NCBI GenBank assembly: GCA_025330725.1
Contig: JAIWND010000008.1
Location: forward strand, 1-64,000
From: Chlamydoabsidia padenii
Taxonomy: Eukaryota > Mucoromycota > Mucoromycetes > Mucorales > Cunninghamellaceae
Direction: 5' to 3'
DNA length: 64,000 nt
A program made the position numbers and the translations under genes. The notes below the pieces were generated by a model. It saw only the letters and a list, made by a program, of their open reading frames with translations, searched no databases and was not told the origin of the DNA. Shown here in pieces: positions 1 to 10,255 of this stretch; the stretch's first letter is position 1, and each line of letters starts with the position of its first letter.

Positions 1-891
1 ACAATTATGGCATGACATTCTCAAGATTACCAAGGAACGACACATTTCTTTTATTGTCCATAATGGGCTATTGGATATCATGTACCTCTACCAAAGCTTT
101 ATTGCCTCTTTACCCGACAAGTTGCCTCATTTTATCGCAGATGTGGTGGAAATGTTTCCTGCGGGGATTTACGATACAAAATACCTTGCCACTGAACTGT
201 TGAACGAACATAAATCTTACTTGGCCTATTTATATTGCAAGTATCGTCGACTCTCTTTGGTGTCTTCCTCATGGTCTGTCCTTGCTCCTTTATCACCTGT
301 CCTAGTGCCATCAACGACCCATGAAATCGAATCGTCTTGTCAGTCACTCAATGATATGACTCCATCGATGAAACGACGTAAACGGATGAAGAAACAGGAG
401 AAGAACAAGGAATCGAAAACAGGTATTTGTGGACTTTATGCGGTAAGATTCAAAAAGATTTGGCAATATAGAGTATTAAATCTGTGTCTTTTTTATTTGG
501 GGATGAATAGAACCGTGGCTGGTGTAAAAAGGGAAAGGAGTGCGATCTATCACACGACCTTCAAATTATATTGGATCACGATCTGGGCACAATACAGACC
601 AACAAGGATCTCAATGAACAACCTCTACCAGGGACAAGTACTAACCACAACGACTCTCTTCCTCCACCATCAACAGATATTGAACGAAGGGATCACTCTG
701 CTCACTTTGACGCTTACATGACCGCCTTTGTCTTTTGTCACTTTTTATCAACAGTACCTTTGGAAGACCTGTCATCACATGTAAACAAGTTGAATTTAAT
801 GCGAATGGACCTTCCTCTTCGACTGGTGGAAAGCCATTATGCAAAACCAAGCACCGAATGGATCCGGATCAAGTCTCTTCTTTGGCCCTAG
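1..891 (+). CDS. TOE1: TOE1-like 3'-exoribonuclease (deadenylase), 5' end outside window
   Basis: CAF1/DEDD-family deadenylase like TOE1 (target of EGR1), a nuclear enzyme that trims poly(A) and snRNA 3' ends. The gene enters the window in frame (codons from base 2) and has exons 1-442 and 511-891; the 68-nt intron 443-510 is GT-AG. About 273 residues are visible. The nuclease part shows the conserved stretch FIVHNGLLDIMYLYQSF and EMFPAGIYDTKYLATEL. A basic linker follows, then a CCCH zinc finger (C-x8-C-x5-C-x3-H) whose first cysteine lies in exon 1 and the rest in exon 2. The C-terminal stretch HFDAYMTAFVF matches the TOE1 tail. The catalytic start (first DxE) lies upstream of the window. 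It converges on the GT2 gene with about 150 bp between. The assignment rests on remembered family features, not a search. Confidence 0.85.
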
Positions 892-1037
892 TATATACCA
901 CATTTATATAGCATTATTCATCAATTAACATAATAATAAAAAAAACCCCACTTTATTGTATTCCAACTAATAAATCACACTCCACTTTTTTATTTGATAT
1001 ATACATATAATAAATAAAATTCTAAATCTATACTATA

Positions 1038-2276
1038 CTAGTAATGCTTTTCTTCTACTACCGCCTCCTTCCGTGTACCCCACCCAGTTTTGTGAAGAGT
1101 GACCAAAGCATATAATTTCATGACCGAAAAGTAAAAATTAAAGATCAGGAATCCCGGTAGTGCCCAAATATCTTGAGGTCGTTTTAACAAATGAGGCACC
1201 AACTTGACACATCGGGTGATTAACAGCCAGACAATATAAGAAGTGGCAATGTTCCAGTTTGGTAGATGATAATCCAAGTTGCATAATATAACCACCGAGA
1301 TCGGACCACTGAGTAAGGAGAGAGGATTGAGACATTTATCAATCATGGTGTAGGCCACAAAGGGATGCTGATGCCAAATATACCGTTCGACAAACAAGGA
1401 TCGGAAATCAGATCGCCATGTGTTTCTAGTCCATCGCAACACTTGTTTCAGAAACCGCCAATTATCCTTGAAGGTCGACAAAAGCAAGGCTTCTTTACAC
1501 ACTTGCATATAGGTTGTCCAGCCATGAGAAACCATCCACCTTGTCAAGAATTTATCATCGCCCGAGTTGAGTTGGTATTTGCCGCACCAGTAATCGTTGA
1601 TAAAGGAATCTTGAAATGAAGGATCCTTGAGAATGACCGTGCGATAAGCACCTGTTCGACCAGAGATACAACACACACCACCATCAATATGAGTAGACGC
1701 CGCCACCTCAATGTTGCGCACCGATAGTCGGAACCCGGCGAGGATTTCCCAGATCGATTGATGTCGTCTCAGAGATTTCACGGTTTGAGACGTACCCACC
1801 CCACCCACCGATTCATCTTCAAAGCATGCCAAGATATAGTCCAACATGGAAGGTGGCCAGATGGCATCGTCGTCAGCAAACACGAGAATGTCCGTTTTTG
1901 TATGTTTTATCCCTTCCACCATTTGCACTCGTTTGCTGGCTCGTGGCACGGATAACACGCGGATACGGTCGGGATCAATGGATTTGGCCAAGGTAATCAT
2001 CGCTTCCATCATGCACGCTTCGGTCACGACAATGATTTCTTTGGGTTCGCACGCCAGCCAGGATCGCGCCGCTTCACAGAATTCTTCTCCAGCATCAATC
2101 GTCGGAACCACAATCGTTACATCTTGTTTGGCTTTATACAATGGATTGGGAATCGGTCGAATGGGTTGGTAGACAAGCCAGCCGCATATCTTGATCAAGA
2201 ATATTAGATATCTGTAAAAGCCAATCACGCCAAGAGGAACAAATACCGGGAAGAAGTCCGCCGTAAGATATAACAT
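1038..2276 (-). CDS. GT2 membrane polysaccharide synthase (CPS1/hyaluronan synthase-like)
   Basis: Single-exon processive family 2 glycosyltransferase that would make an extracellular polysaccharide from UDP-sugars at the plasma membrane. I start it at the first ATG (base 2276), giving 412 aa; the frame is open upstream to about 2381 but contains no ATG there, so a short 5' exon is possible. Visible are an N-terminal hydrophobic segment (residues ~5-35), the nucleotide-binding start DVTIVVPTIDAGEEF, DDD at ~135-137, SGRTGAYR at ~206-213, GDDKFLTRW at ~239-247, the QVLRW product-binding motif at ~278-282, and three or four C-terminal membrane segments. This order fits the fungal Cps1 / type-2 glycosyltransferase group rather than classical chitin synthases, which carry QRRRW. 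The product sugar cannot be told from sequence. Confidence 0.85.
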   Translation of the reverse strand: MLYLTADFFPVFVPLGVIGFYRYLIFLIKICGWLVYQPIRPIPNPLYKAKQDVTIVVPTIDAGEEFCEAARSWLACEPKEIIVVTEACMMEAMITLAKSIDPDRIRVLSVPRASKRVQMVEGIKHTKTDILVFADDDAIWPPSMLDYILACFEDESVGGVGTSQTVKSLRRHQSIWEILAGFRLSVRNIEVAASTHIDGGVCCISGRTGAYRTVILKDPSFQDSFINDYWCGKYQLNSGDDKFLTRWMVSHGWTTYMQVCKEALLLSTFKDNWRFLKQVLRWTRNTWRSDFRSLFVERYIWHQHPFVAYTMIDKCLNPLSLLSGPISVVILCNLDYHLPNWNIATSYIVWLLITRCVKLVPHLLKRPQDIWALPGFLIFNFYFSVMKLYALVTLHKTGWGTRKEAVVEEKHY

Positions 2277-2476
2277 TGTCGCTTGTAATACTGTGTTTGT
2301 TGTTAATGTTATTATTTGTGCTATAAAGATAGGTTGGTAATCCAAACAAACATAGAATAAAAGAAGAAGATGAATGGATTATAATTGCATTTATTCCTAT
2401 GTTATACTGTGTTTTTCCTTTGTCTTACCGAGGACATTTAGCCACTTGAGGTTCAAAATGAAAGTTTGCATGAATG

Positions 2477-2489
2477 GCGGGATTTAAAT
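2477..2489 (-). promoter_or_regulatory. AAATCCCGC-type element upstream of the GT2 gene
   Basis: Reads ATTTAAATCCCGC on the minus strand, about 200 bp before the GT2 start codon. It is one member of the recurrent element described in the findings; its function is inferred from position only. Confidence 0.45.
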
Positions 2490-2594
2490 GATTTGAGGGT
2501 GGGGTCAAATGGAGTAAGTGGAGTAAAAGGGTAATATATATTTTGTACACCATTTCTATAATCTACATGACTAACTAATAAAATTCTATAACAA

Positions 2595-3997
2595 CTACAG
2601 TTCCACCATATGAATATCATGACCGACCATCTCGGGGTGTTCGATTTCTTGTTTCCCCTTGATCAATTGAAGTTCGCAAGCATAGACGAGACTAGGGTCG
2701 TCGGGTTTAGTCATCACCAGTCGATCGTTTCCTTGTTGTAGCTTTTGTTGATGTTTCCAAGTTTTCAGAGTAACCCCATTCACCGATTTCACGACCTTGA
2801 GGATAGCTTGAGCCAATGAGTCTGGATAATCTTGTAACCTGGCCACCGTCAATGCCGAAAACAAGTCGCCTGTGCCCGTAAAGTAGCCTTCAAAAGTAGG
2901 GAAAGAGATGAGATGTTGTTGTAATGTGCCATCAGGATGACGTTGGCTTGTCATGCAATAGAGTTGTTCGTGATGATCGCTGGATGGTAGACTGATCGAG
3001 TCGGGTACGTTTGATCTAGGTAAAGCCAAAGAGGTAATGACAATCCTGTCAACACCAAAATCATGTATTTGTTTGAGAGCAACCTTGGCAGTGTGAAGGC
3101 TAGTGATTTTCATATCGGATAAAACTCTATTGATAATAATGATCCAGGTGGTGAGAAGATGAGGTTGTGATTTGTTATTTGACTTACTCTGCTTCAAATT
3201 GATTTGGTGTAATAACATCTGCCACAGAGAGGACATCACGATACAAGGGGACGATTTCAGGAGCGACATATAAATGACCACCATCACCCATCACAGGATC
3301 ACATACTATTGAGAAGAGTTAAAGGATGAGTCACTGATAACGTTCAATTTAACTGATGTTTTCATTACCATAGATTAAATGTGGAGACTTGACTTTGAGC
3401 TGTTTCACTTTTTTTTCAATCGTTCGCAATATATCAAAGTTACCAATGTAGCCTAAGGAATAAGATTAGTATTGATTCCTCAAGTCTTCATCAGTCCCCG
3501 TTTCTAGTTACCTGTTAGGACATGAGTATACTGGTCCATTAAGCCGTTTTTATCCATACCATCAAACAGTTCTTGAACATCAGAGTCAGAAAGACGACTA
3601 CCAGTCCAGGAAGAATAACCTATAAAAATAAAAATAAAAACAGTTTATGTTGTTATGATTTTTGGATGAGAAGGAGAGAGGGAGTTCTGATTTACCTGTA
3701 TGATTAGAGAATTGTACGGTATTCAGGATATCCACATCATAGCCAAGTGTTTGTAAAGGGAAAGTAGCTGCCTTGTTTCCTATATACGTATAAGAGTAAT
3801 TAATAACAGTTTATCGTGAAAAGTTTTTGTTTCTTTACCACAATAACCAGACACCTATAAAGTCAGTAAAGTAGTAAGAGTAATGTTAGTTTAAAATACA
3901 ACGGAATCAAACGACTTTCTTTTTTTGTTTGTTCATAATTTACCATGTGTGATTGAATACTGAGCACCCTGTAAGAGGGTTCTTCTTGATTGGACAT
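2595..3997 (-). CDS. PDXK: Pyridoxal kinase
   Basis: Ribokinase-superfamily kinase that phosphorylates pyridoxal, pyridoxine and pyridoxamine in the vitamin B6 salvage pathway. Seven exons (3944-3997, 3839-3854, 3696-3779, 3512-3619, 3369-3452, 3188-3305, 2595-3126) sum to 996 nt, an exact 331-aa protein, the usual length. Family marks: the N-terminal [42 protein letters not shown] (catalytic-site region), TPNQFEAE, and the ATP/anion-hole motif [11 protein letters not shown] near the C-terminus. Exon 2 is only 16 nt and encodes VSGYC, yet is needed to keep the frame. It ends 319 bp upstream of the GT2 start and is transcribed in the same direction. The yeast equivalents are BUD16/BUD17. Confidence 0.93.
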
Positions 3998-4491
3998 TAG
4001 TGCAATTGTTTAGAGCAAAAGGAAAGGAAAGAGAGAAAAAAGGGAAAAAGTCCGCTGGGGGGGGATTATGGGATGGTTCAGGTCCGATTATCAGGATTTT
4101 CAAAAATAAAAAAAATCATTATCTCGATACTTGCAAATGATATATGCTTTATTTCATCGTAATATATAACAATCAATTCTATCTACAGTTTATTTTACAA
4201 GCATAATTTCTTTCTTTTGTGATCTTAATTTGATACAAGATCTAATCTTATTGGCTTTACTATTGACATTTGTCTTATTTACTGTTACCATACAAGCGTA
4301 ACTATTGTCTTTTGTGATCTTACTTTGGTGCAAGATCTACTATTATTTTACTTTTAAATCCCGCATTCCAAATTGGGATTCCCTTTTTTTTTTTTCTCTT
4401 ACATTTGCAAATACATTCAAGTACATCTCAAAGGTTGAACCTAAACCAAAAAGATTCTGCTGCTCACTACTCTTTTACAAACTCAAGTTAC
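3998..4491. other. Intergenic, AT-rich, with LTR remnant
   Basis: No gene seen. It holds a run of nine G at about 4056-4066, an AAATCCCGC-type element at 4352-4364 and, at roughly 4425-4487, a short piece resembling the 3' part of the 722-bp LTR at 4982-5703 (shared AAAGGTTGAA and GCTCACTAC). This suggests an older insertion before the solo LTR. Confidence 0.5.
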
Positions 4492-5713
4492 TGACGAGGA
4501 TGATATTTTGCAAGCCATATTTGGAATTCCAGGTCTAATGGCTTGGGCCAATCATATATAGTAATATCTGTACCTCATGGTATATGCACCTCTTGTTATC
4601 TGCACCTCTTGTACATTGTTGGATGCGCAGTTTTAATTATTAGTATAAATACCCTCCTCTCCCCGCAATTTTATTTTTTTCGATAGTTATCTCTTATTTA
4701 TTATTTAAATCAATAAAAGCAGTATAAAAGGACTTCGATCCAACCAAATACTGTCTTATTCTTTTAGTCTCTATCATTCATATAGAGCATATTCATATTT
4801 TTTTCAGACTATAAGTCTTGATTATTTAAATTCCGACACATTTAGTCGTAGAATCTTTATTTCACTCTATTCTATCAAAAAGGTTGAACTTTCACCATAA
4901 AAGTTCTGGTGCTCACTCTATAAAAATCATACAAAAAGACCAAAAACACATTAGTTACCTATATACATAACATATATAGCCTGTTGAGCCTGAGGCACAA
5001 AATTTTGGGCCTAATATGGACAATTTCCTGCAAGCCATCTTTGGCGCTTCTCATAATTTTTTTTACCGCACTTACTGTCTTCACATTTTCTACCGTACTC
5101 ACCGCAATGACCGCCCCCTTACATATAATTACCCCTTATTTCATAATTTAGTATAAATACCCCACCTTTCCCCACAATTTATTTTTCTTTAGTTTATAAG
5201 TTTATAAGTTTATAAGTATAATATATATTATTTACTCAACCCTTTTATATAAAATTCAGTACAAAGGACTTTGATCCACCAAAACTACTGTCTTATTTTA
5301 CCTTGTTTCTATCATCTATATAGAAACTTGATTTGTTTTTGACTCTATCATTGATATAGAAGTCCTTTATTTTATTACTTCAGACTATAAGTCTTGACTT
5401 TATTTTATTTTTATTATTTTACTTCAAAGGTTGAATATTAACCACAAATATTCTGGTGCTCACTACTTTTTAAACTCAAACGATCTACTTGAATCAATCC
5501 ATCTCTACAAGAGAGAAAAGAAAATCAATTTAACCTCCGAACCAAGCACACTTTGACTGGTTCCTGAATTTCCTATTTGGACTCTATAAACGCAAATTTA
5601 CATTATCTAAAGATAATAACATATCTACAACACTCATATAAAAACACAAAAACCACAAAAACACACCCACGTTACCTAAATCCTTACACATTTAGCCGTA
5701 ACAAGCCGTAACA
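4492..5713 (+). mobile_element. Solo LTR (496-bp Ty3-type), split by a nested LTR
   Basis: Bases 4492-4981 match, in reverse orientation and with only scattered substitutions, the LTRs of the element at 6195-11960. It begins TGACGAGG, and its last six bases (GTAACA) lie at 5708-5713 after the nested insertion. The two parts total 490 + 6 = 496 bp, exactly the length of both intact LTRs. No internal sequence in the same orientation follows, so this is a solo LTR. No matching target duplication is seen around it, probably because of the adjoining inverted repeat. Confidence 0.88.
4982..5703 (+). mobile_element. Nested solo LTR of a related second family
   Basis: A 722-bp TG...CA segment (starts TGTTGAGCC, ends CCGTAACA) inserted six bases before the end of the 496-bp LTR. 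It is bounded by the 4-bp direct repeat AGCC at 4978-4981 and 5704-5707, the likely target-site duplication. It shares blocks with the 496-bp LTR (AGTATAAATACCC, GACTATAAGTCTTGA, CTGGTGCTCACT) but is clearly diverged, so it represents a related family. It could contain some internal sequence; no coding region is visible. Confidence 0.75.
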
Positions 5714-5767
5714 CACCATAAAAGTAACATTTTCCAACTCCGTTGGAAGGAGTTGGAAAGCAAAAAA

Positions 5768-5841
5768 TGTCTTCGTGCGGATTCGAACCGCAGACCGTCT
5801 GTGTGTTAGACAGACGTGATAACCAACTACACCACGAAGAC
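5768..5841 (-). tRNA. tRNA-Val (anticodon AAC), left arm
   Basis: 74-nt cloverleaf without intron. Acceptor stem GTCTTCG pairs with CGAAGAC, discriminator A; D arm GTGTAGTTGGTTATCAC; anticodon stem-loop TCTGT-CTAACAC-ACAGA gives AAC; T arm TGCGG-TTCGAAT-CCGCA. The B box GGTTCGAATCC is intact and a run of six T follows in the direction of transcription, a Pol III terminator. TATATAAA at 5869-5876 lies about 28 bp upstream. It is identical to the copy at 5954-6027 and transcribed away from it. Confidence 0.95.
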
Positions 5842-5953
5842 ACAACTGAAAATAAAATTGCTGTGTGCTATATAAATCTCAACGTCGGTCATTCAATATT
5901 AAAATTCCGCCGTTGAGATTTATATAGCACACAGCAATTTTATTTTCAGTTGT

Positions 5954-6027
5954 GTCTTCGTGGTGTAGTTGGTTATCACGTCTGTCTAACACACAGACGG
6001 TCTGCGGTTCGAATCCGCACGAAGACA
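5954..6027 (+). tRNA. tRNA-Val (anticodon AAC), right arm
   Basis: Exact mirror copy of the gene at 5768-5841: same acceptor, D, anticodon (AAC) and T arms, followed by ATTTTTTG as Pol III terminator. The two genes are divergent and share a 112-bp central region with a TATA-like sequence on each side. CCA is not encoded, as usual in eukaryotes. Confidence 0.95.
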
Positions 6028-6091
6028 TTTTTTGCTTTCCAACTCCTTCCAACGGAGTTGGAAAATGTTACTTTTATGGTGTGTTACGGCT

Positions 6092-6194
6092 AAACTCGGT
6101 TAAGAGTAGTGAGCACCAGAATTTTTTTGGTAAAAAGAGATCCTTGTCTGGAAAGCGGAACTTGAATATAAAACATGTAGATTTTGTACCAAAG
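6092..6194 (-). repeat. LTR remnant next to the right palindrome arm
   Basis: Continues the LTR terminus of the right arm. On the minus strand the terminus reads TTTAGCCGTAACA, as in the 722-bp LTR. GTAGTGAGCACCAGA at about 6105-6119 is also shared, in reverse, with that LTR (CTGGTGCTCACTAC). The rest is degenerate. It ends in AAAG, the target duplication of the intact element. Confidence 0.5.
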
Positions 6195-6690
6195 TGTTAC
6201 GGCTATATATGTTATGTATATAGGTAACTAATGTGTTTTTGGTCTTTTTGTATGATTTTTATAGAGTGAGCACCAGAACTTTTATGGTGAAAGTTCAACC
6301 TTTTTGATAGAATAGAGTGAAATAAAGAATCTACGACTAAATGTGTCGGATTTTAAATAATCAAGACTTATAGTCTGAAAAAAATATGAATATGCTCTAT
6401 ATAAATGATAGAGACTAAAAGAATAAGACAGTATTTGGTTGGATCGAAGTCCTTTTATACTGCTTTTATTGAGTTAAATAATAAATAAGAGATAACTATC
6501 GAAAAAAATAAAATTGCGGGGAGAGGAGGGTATTTATACTAATAATTAAAACTGCGCATCCAACAATGAACAAGATGTGCAGATAACAAGAGGTGCATAT
6601 AACCTGAGGTGCAGATATTACTATATCTGGTCGGCCCAAGCCATTAGACCTGGAATTCCAAATATGGCTTGCAAAATATCATCCTCGTCA
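6195..6690 (-). repeat. 3' LTR of the Ty3-type element
   Basis: 496 bp, TG...CA on the coding strand; identical to 11465-11960 apart from one base near its outer end. Internal sequence adjoining it includes GGCTGGGGCA, a weak candidate polypurine tract. Confidence 0.92.
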
Positions 6691-7105
6691 TGCCCCAGCC
6701 GACTAAAAGGCGGCCCACTGCCTTGTAACCATTCGTCTTGCTCATTCATTTCCTTCCAGATGCTGCGTAGGGTCATGTCTGCATTGCTGTCAAAATGGTA
6801 TAGGCTTCCATTCTCGAAGATGAATTGTGAGGAATTTCGCCTGAGGTAGCGTTTTTCTGATTCTGTGGCGTCGTCGGGGTATTGTAGGTGACGTTGGTAA
6901 TGCTTGATCTGATTATATTGTCGTTCGTCCATTGTCGTTGTAAATTCCAAGGGTATATTGAGGTTAGTAATTGTTGGATGTTGATATGTATGTTGAATTT
7001 TATGCACTAAAGATGATGCAGTTGTTAAAAAGTGGTATGCTTGATTCTGTTTTGTGATTCTGGATAGCTTTTTACGACGTCGTCCGGATATTGGTCGTTG
7101 TTGTT

Positions 7106-7107
<2 letters not shown>
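6691..7107 (-). pseudogene. Integrase N-terminal remnant of the element
   Basis: A reading frame between the A tract and the 3' LTR contains TESEKRYLRRNSSQFIFENG followed by SLYHFDS, which resembles the segment just before the zinc-binding domain of Ty3/gypsy integrases. No HHCC zinc site and no D,D-35-E core follow; the frame runs into the LTR after about 35 more residues. The integrase is therefore deleted rather than merely frameshifted. The region between RNase H (7229) and the LTR is only about 540 bp, far too short for an integrase. Confidence 0.65.

Positions 7108-7155
<48 letters not shown>
7108..7155 (-). repeat. Poly(A)48 tract inside the retroelement
   Basis: 48 consecutive T on the plus strand, A48 in the element's sense. 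It sits between the RNase H stop and the integrase remnant. In the other frames it yields meaningless polylysine or polyphenylalanine. See findings for the template-switch interpretation. Confidence 0.9.
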
Positions 7156-7159
<4 letters not shown>

Positions 7160-7228
7160 CAGTATTTGTGAGCAATCGTTATATTAAGTATGGATGTAGT
7201 TGGATGATCAGTTCTTGTTATCTTGTCA

Positions 7229-9897
7229 TTAGTAGCCAAGTCTTGACAGGAAATCTGCGGCTTCATGCGTTCTTCCACTGCGGTGTTTGATTTCAAATTC
7301 GTATTCCGCCAGATATTGTATCCATCTTGCTACAATGCCAGTTACTTTAGGTGATTGAATTAGCCATTTCAGTGGTGAGTGATCGGATATGACAGTAAAC
7401 TTCTTGCCAAGTAGATATGGTCTGAATATTTGTAGGCTCCATATGAGTACGAGACATTCCAATTTCGAGGCACCGTAATGTTTTTCACTGTTCTTGAGTC
7501 CTCTACTGGCGTATATGACCGGATGTTCCTTGCCAGCATCGTCTAATTGAGAGAGTATCGTTCCAAGGCCTTTTTGCGAAGCGTCACATACAATGATAAA
7601 CGGCTTGGAAAAGTCAGCTCGTCTGAGGACAGGTGCTTGTGTCAATTCTTGTTTCAATTTGTTAAAGGCATCAGTAGCTTCTTGATTCCAGGTAATCGTT
7701 GTCGTCGTCTTGGTTTGTTCGTGTAACGGTCTGGCAATGGCAGCAAAATTTTTGATAAATCTTCTATAATAGGAAGCTAGTCCAATAAAACTCCGAACTT
7801 GTTTGGTAGTTTTAGGTGGTGGGAAATCTTGAATTTTCTTGATCTTTTCTTCATCCGTCTTTACTCCATTTTTTGTTATCACGTAGCCCAAAAATTTTAA
7901 TTCTTCCTTGAAAAAGATACATTTGTCGATGTTGAACAGTAATCCACCATGACGTGCACATACAAATACTTGTCGAAGGTCCAGTAGATGCTGCCGGTAA
8001 GTTTTGGAATGTACGTTCAAGTCGTCAATGTAGGCAACAAGACATTGTTTAGTAATGAACCAAAACATAGGTCAATTAATCGTTGGAAGGTAGCAGGACT
8101 GTTGACTAATCCCATTGGTAACATTTCGTATTGATAGGTACCAAACTTTGTCACGAAACCAGTCAATTCCTTGCTCTCTTGCTTGAGCGGTACTTGGTGG
8201 AATCCAGAACGTAGGTCCAATGCGGAAAATATCGTTGAACTTCCCAATTCGTCAATCAAGTCGTCAATCTTTGGTAAAGGGTAGGCGTCAACTTTTGTCA
8301 ATGCATTCAACTTGCGATAGTCAACAACCATTCGATAATCACCATTCTTCTTCTTGACCAATATAATAGGTGCGGTAAATGGTGTACTTGCTGGTTTGAT
8401 GATTCCCAGTTCGCATAATCGGTCCAATTCTTGCTTCAAGTATTCTTGCTCAACGGGTGCCATTCGATAGGGTCTGTGGCGGATAGGTGGTGTGTTCTCC
8501 TTCAAAATGATTTCATGCTCCAACAGCGTTGTTTTTCCCATTGTGTCATTATGCCAGTCGAATACATCTTGGAATTCAGTCAGTAAGTTGATAAAGGATT
8601 TGCGTATATCAGGTGGTACATCTCCTAACTGTAGTTTTTCTTCCTTGGTAGGGTCCAATTCTTGTTGTGGTTTATGGTATGCTTCTTCTTGGAATTCCAT
8701 ATGGTTCAATTCGAATCCCAATGTTTGATCGTCGTCGTCTTCTATCTCCAATTCCGTCATTCGGTGTGCAATTACTGTATTCGGTGGATATTCCTTGTCT
8801 AGATCTGTCATGTTGATGTCGATGAACTGATCTTCACGCAGGTACTTATCGTAGCTGGTATCCGGTTGCAGGTGGATGATTGTAGGTAAGGCATTATCAT
8901 TGGGAATGGTTAGATCAACGGTGCACATGGTAAACGGCGGAAGGGTGAATCCATTTTCCTTGGTACTGATCGTTGTCTTGGTATTAGATATGTGGTCCAC
9001 ACGAAGAGCGTAGTATTGGTCTTCAGTAGGCGACAGCGGACACAGCTCTTGATCTTCATCATCAGATTCCTTCTCATCGTGTTCCCATTCGTCTTCTTCT
9101 GTTTCCTCGTCAATGTCGTCTTCTTCATCACTGGTGTCTTGATCGTCCAATAAGGGTGTTGGCTTGATGATGATTGGTTGCCTTGGTTGTACGTTATCTT
9201 CTTCATAGATGATTCGCGATGCTTTCATGGTAACCGGTTTTGAAGAGGCCTTGATATAAGTGATAGGGATACTCATCTTCTTGTGTTTGTAGGTAACCGT
9301 CAGCATTCCAGTCTTGATGTTGATGATGGCTTGTGCATGATTCAACCAGTCGATGCCTAGGATCAGGTGGGATGGACATTGTGGCAATACTTCCATGTTG
9401 GCAGGTATACTGACTCCATCTGTGATTTTGATAGGCACATCGAGAACGATTCCAAGTGTGGTTTGTTTGGATCCATTGCCAAGAGTGAACACATTGGTGG
9501 AGGGCGTATCGATCTCCATGTCTAGCATCTTCATCATGGCTCTTGACATACATGACTTGGCGGCTCCACAGTCTATCAGCGCCTTGATTTTTCGATCACC
9601 AATATATACTTCAGCATATGCGGCAGTGGTTACGACTTCTCCTTCTTCCATGGCATTCAATGCGATTGGCTTCTTTCGTCGTTTAGGCCGGCAAACATCG
9701 CGCAATTGCTTCTTCAGGTATGGCGATGCTTCAATTAGATCACCCACATCGATATCGGCTTTACGGGTAAGGACATCTTCTGCAATGTTATACTTGATAT
9801 CGGGATGTGCAGGTGCTGATCTTGTCTTCCGGTTGCTTGTAGGGACATCTTGCTTCATGTTAGCTGGTTGGATTACTACTGGTGGCGTGATGTCCAT
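7229..9897 (-). pseudogene. pol: aspartic protease, reverse transcriptase, RNase H (frameshifted)
   Basis: The first frame (9897 to 8017) starts at ATG with a basic N-terminus, then a retropepsin-like fold: ALIDCGAAKSC with the active-site triad reading D109-C110-G111 instead of the usual D-S/T-G, and LILGIDWL as the second hairpin. A very acidic linker follows, then reverse transcriptase with MVVDYRKLNALT, SALDLRSGFHQVPL and MLPMGLVNSPATFQRL. The second frame (8068 to 7229) resumes at VAYIDDLNVHS (catalytic YIDD) and carries the connection and RNase H (CDASQKGLGTILSQ, SDHSPLKWL, HRSGRTHEAADFLSRL). The frames overlap at about 8017-8068, and the protein homology jumps between them near 8053, consistent with loss of one base. 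It stops just after RNase H. Confidence 0.9.
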
Positions 9898-10255
9898 CCA
9901 TTGGTTCTTCTCTTTTGTTACGGGATCATCATGTATGACTTCAGGCGGCTGTCTCTTCTGGTAGCAGCGTAGAAATCTATATCATCATCATCTTCATCTT
10001 CTTCTTCGAAATAAACGTTGTCTTTTTATGTCTGTTTTTATGCTTATGTTGGATATCCATGATGTTTAAGTTATGTTGTTGTTGGGATGTGTTGTTTTTA
10101 TCATTTTTATGATGTTGATTGCTTGTGGATTTGGTAGGCGGGTATATCAACTGACCATCAGCTGCAGTTGCCCGAGCTAGTTTTTTGACTGCTGGTTTTG
10201 TTGGTTATTTTGTTGGTTATGTTGTTGATTACTTTGATGATTGTTATATCGTGCA

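Larger units (their letters stand above)
5704..6091. repeat. Perfect 181-bp inverted repeat with 26-bp spacer
   Basis: Arms 5704-5884 and 5911-6091 are exact reverse complements by base-by-base reading, with the axis at 5897.5 and spacer 5885-5910. Each arm contains a complete tRNA-Val(AAC) gene, its T6 terminator, a small hairpin (CCAACTCC/GGAGTTGG) and, at its outer end, ten bases of LTR terminus (AGCCGTAACA). Flanking sequence outside the arms is unrelated, which argues against a simple fold-back assembly artefact but does not exclude it. Confidence 0.9.

Noticed and set aside
6621..7296. Frames with long polylysine or polyphenylalanine
   Set aside because: Translation of the A48/T48 homopolymer inside the retroelement; not a protein.
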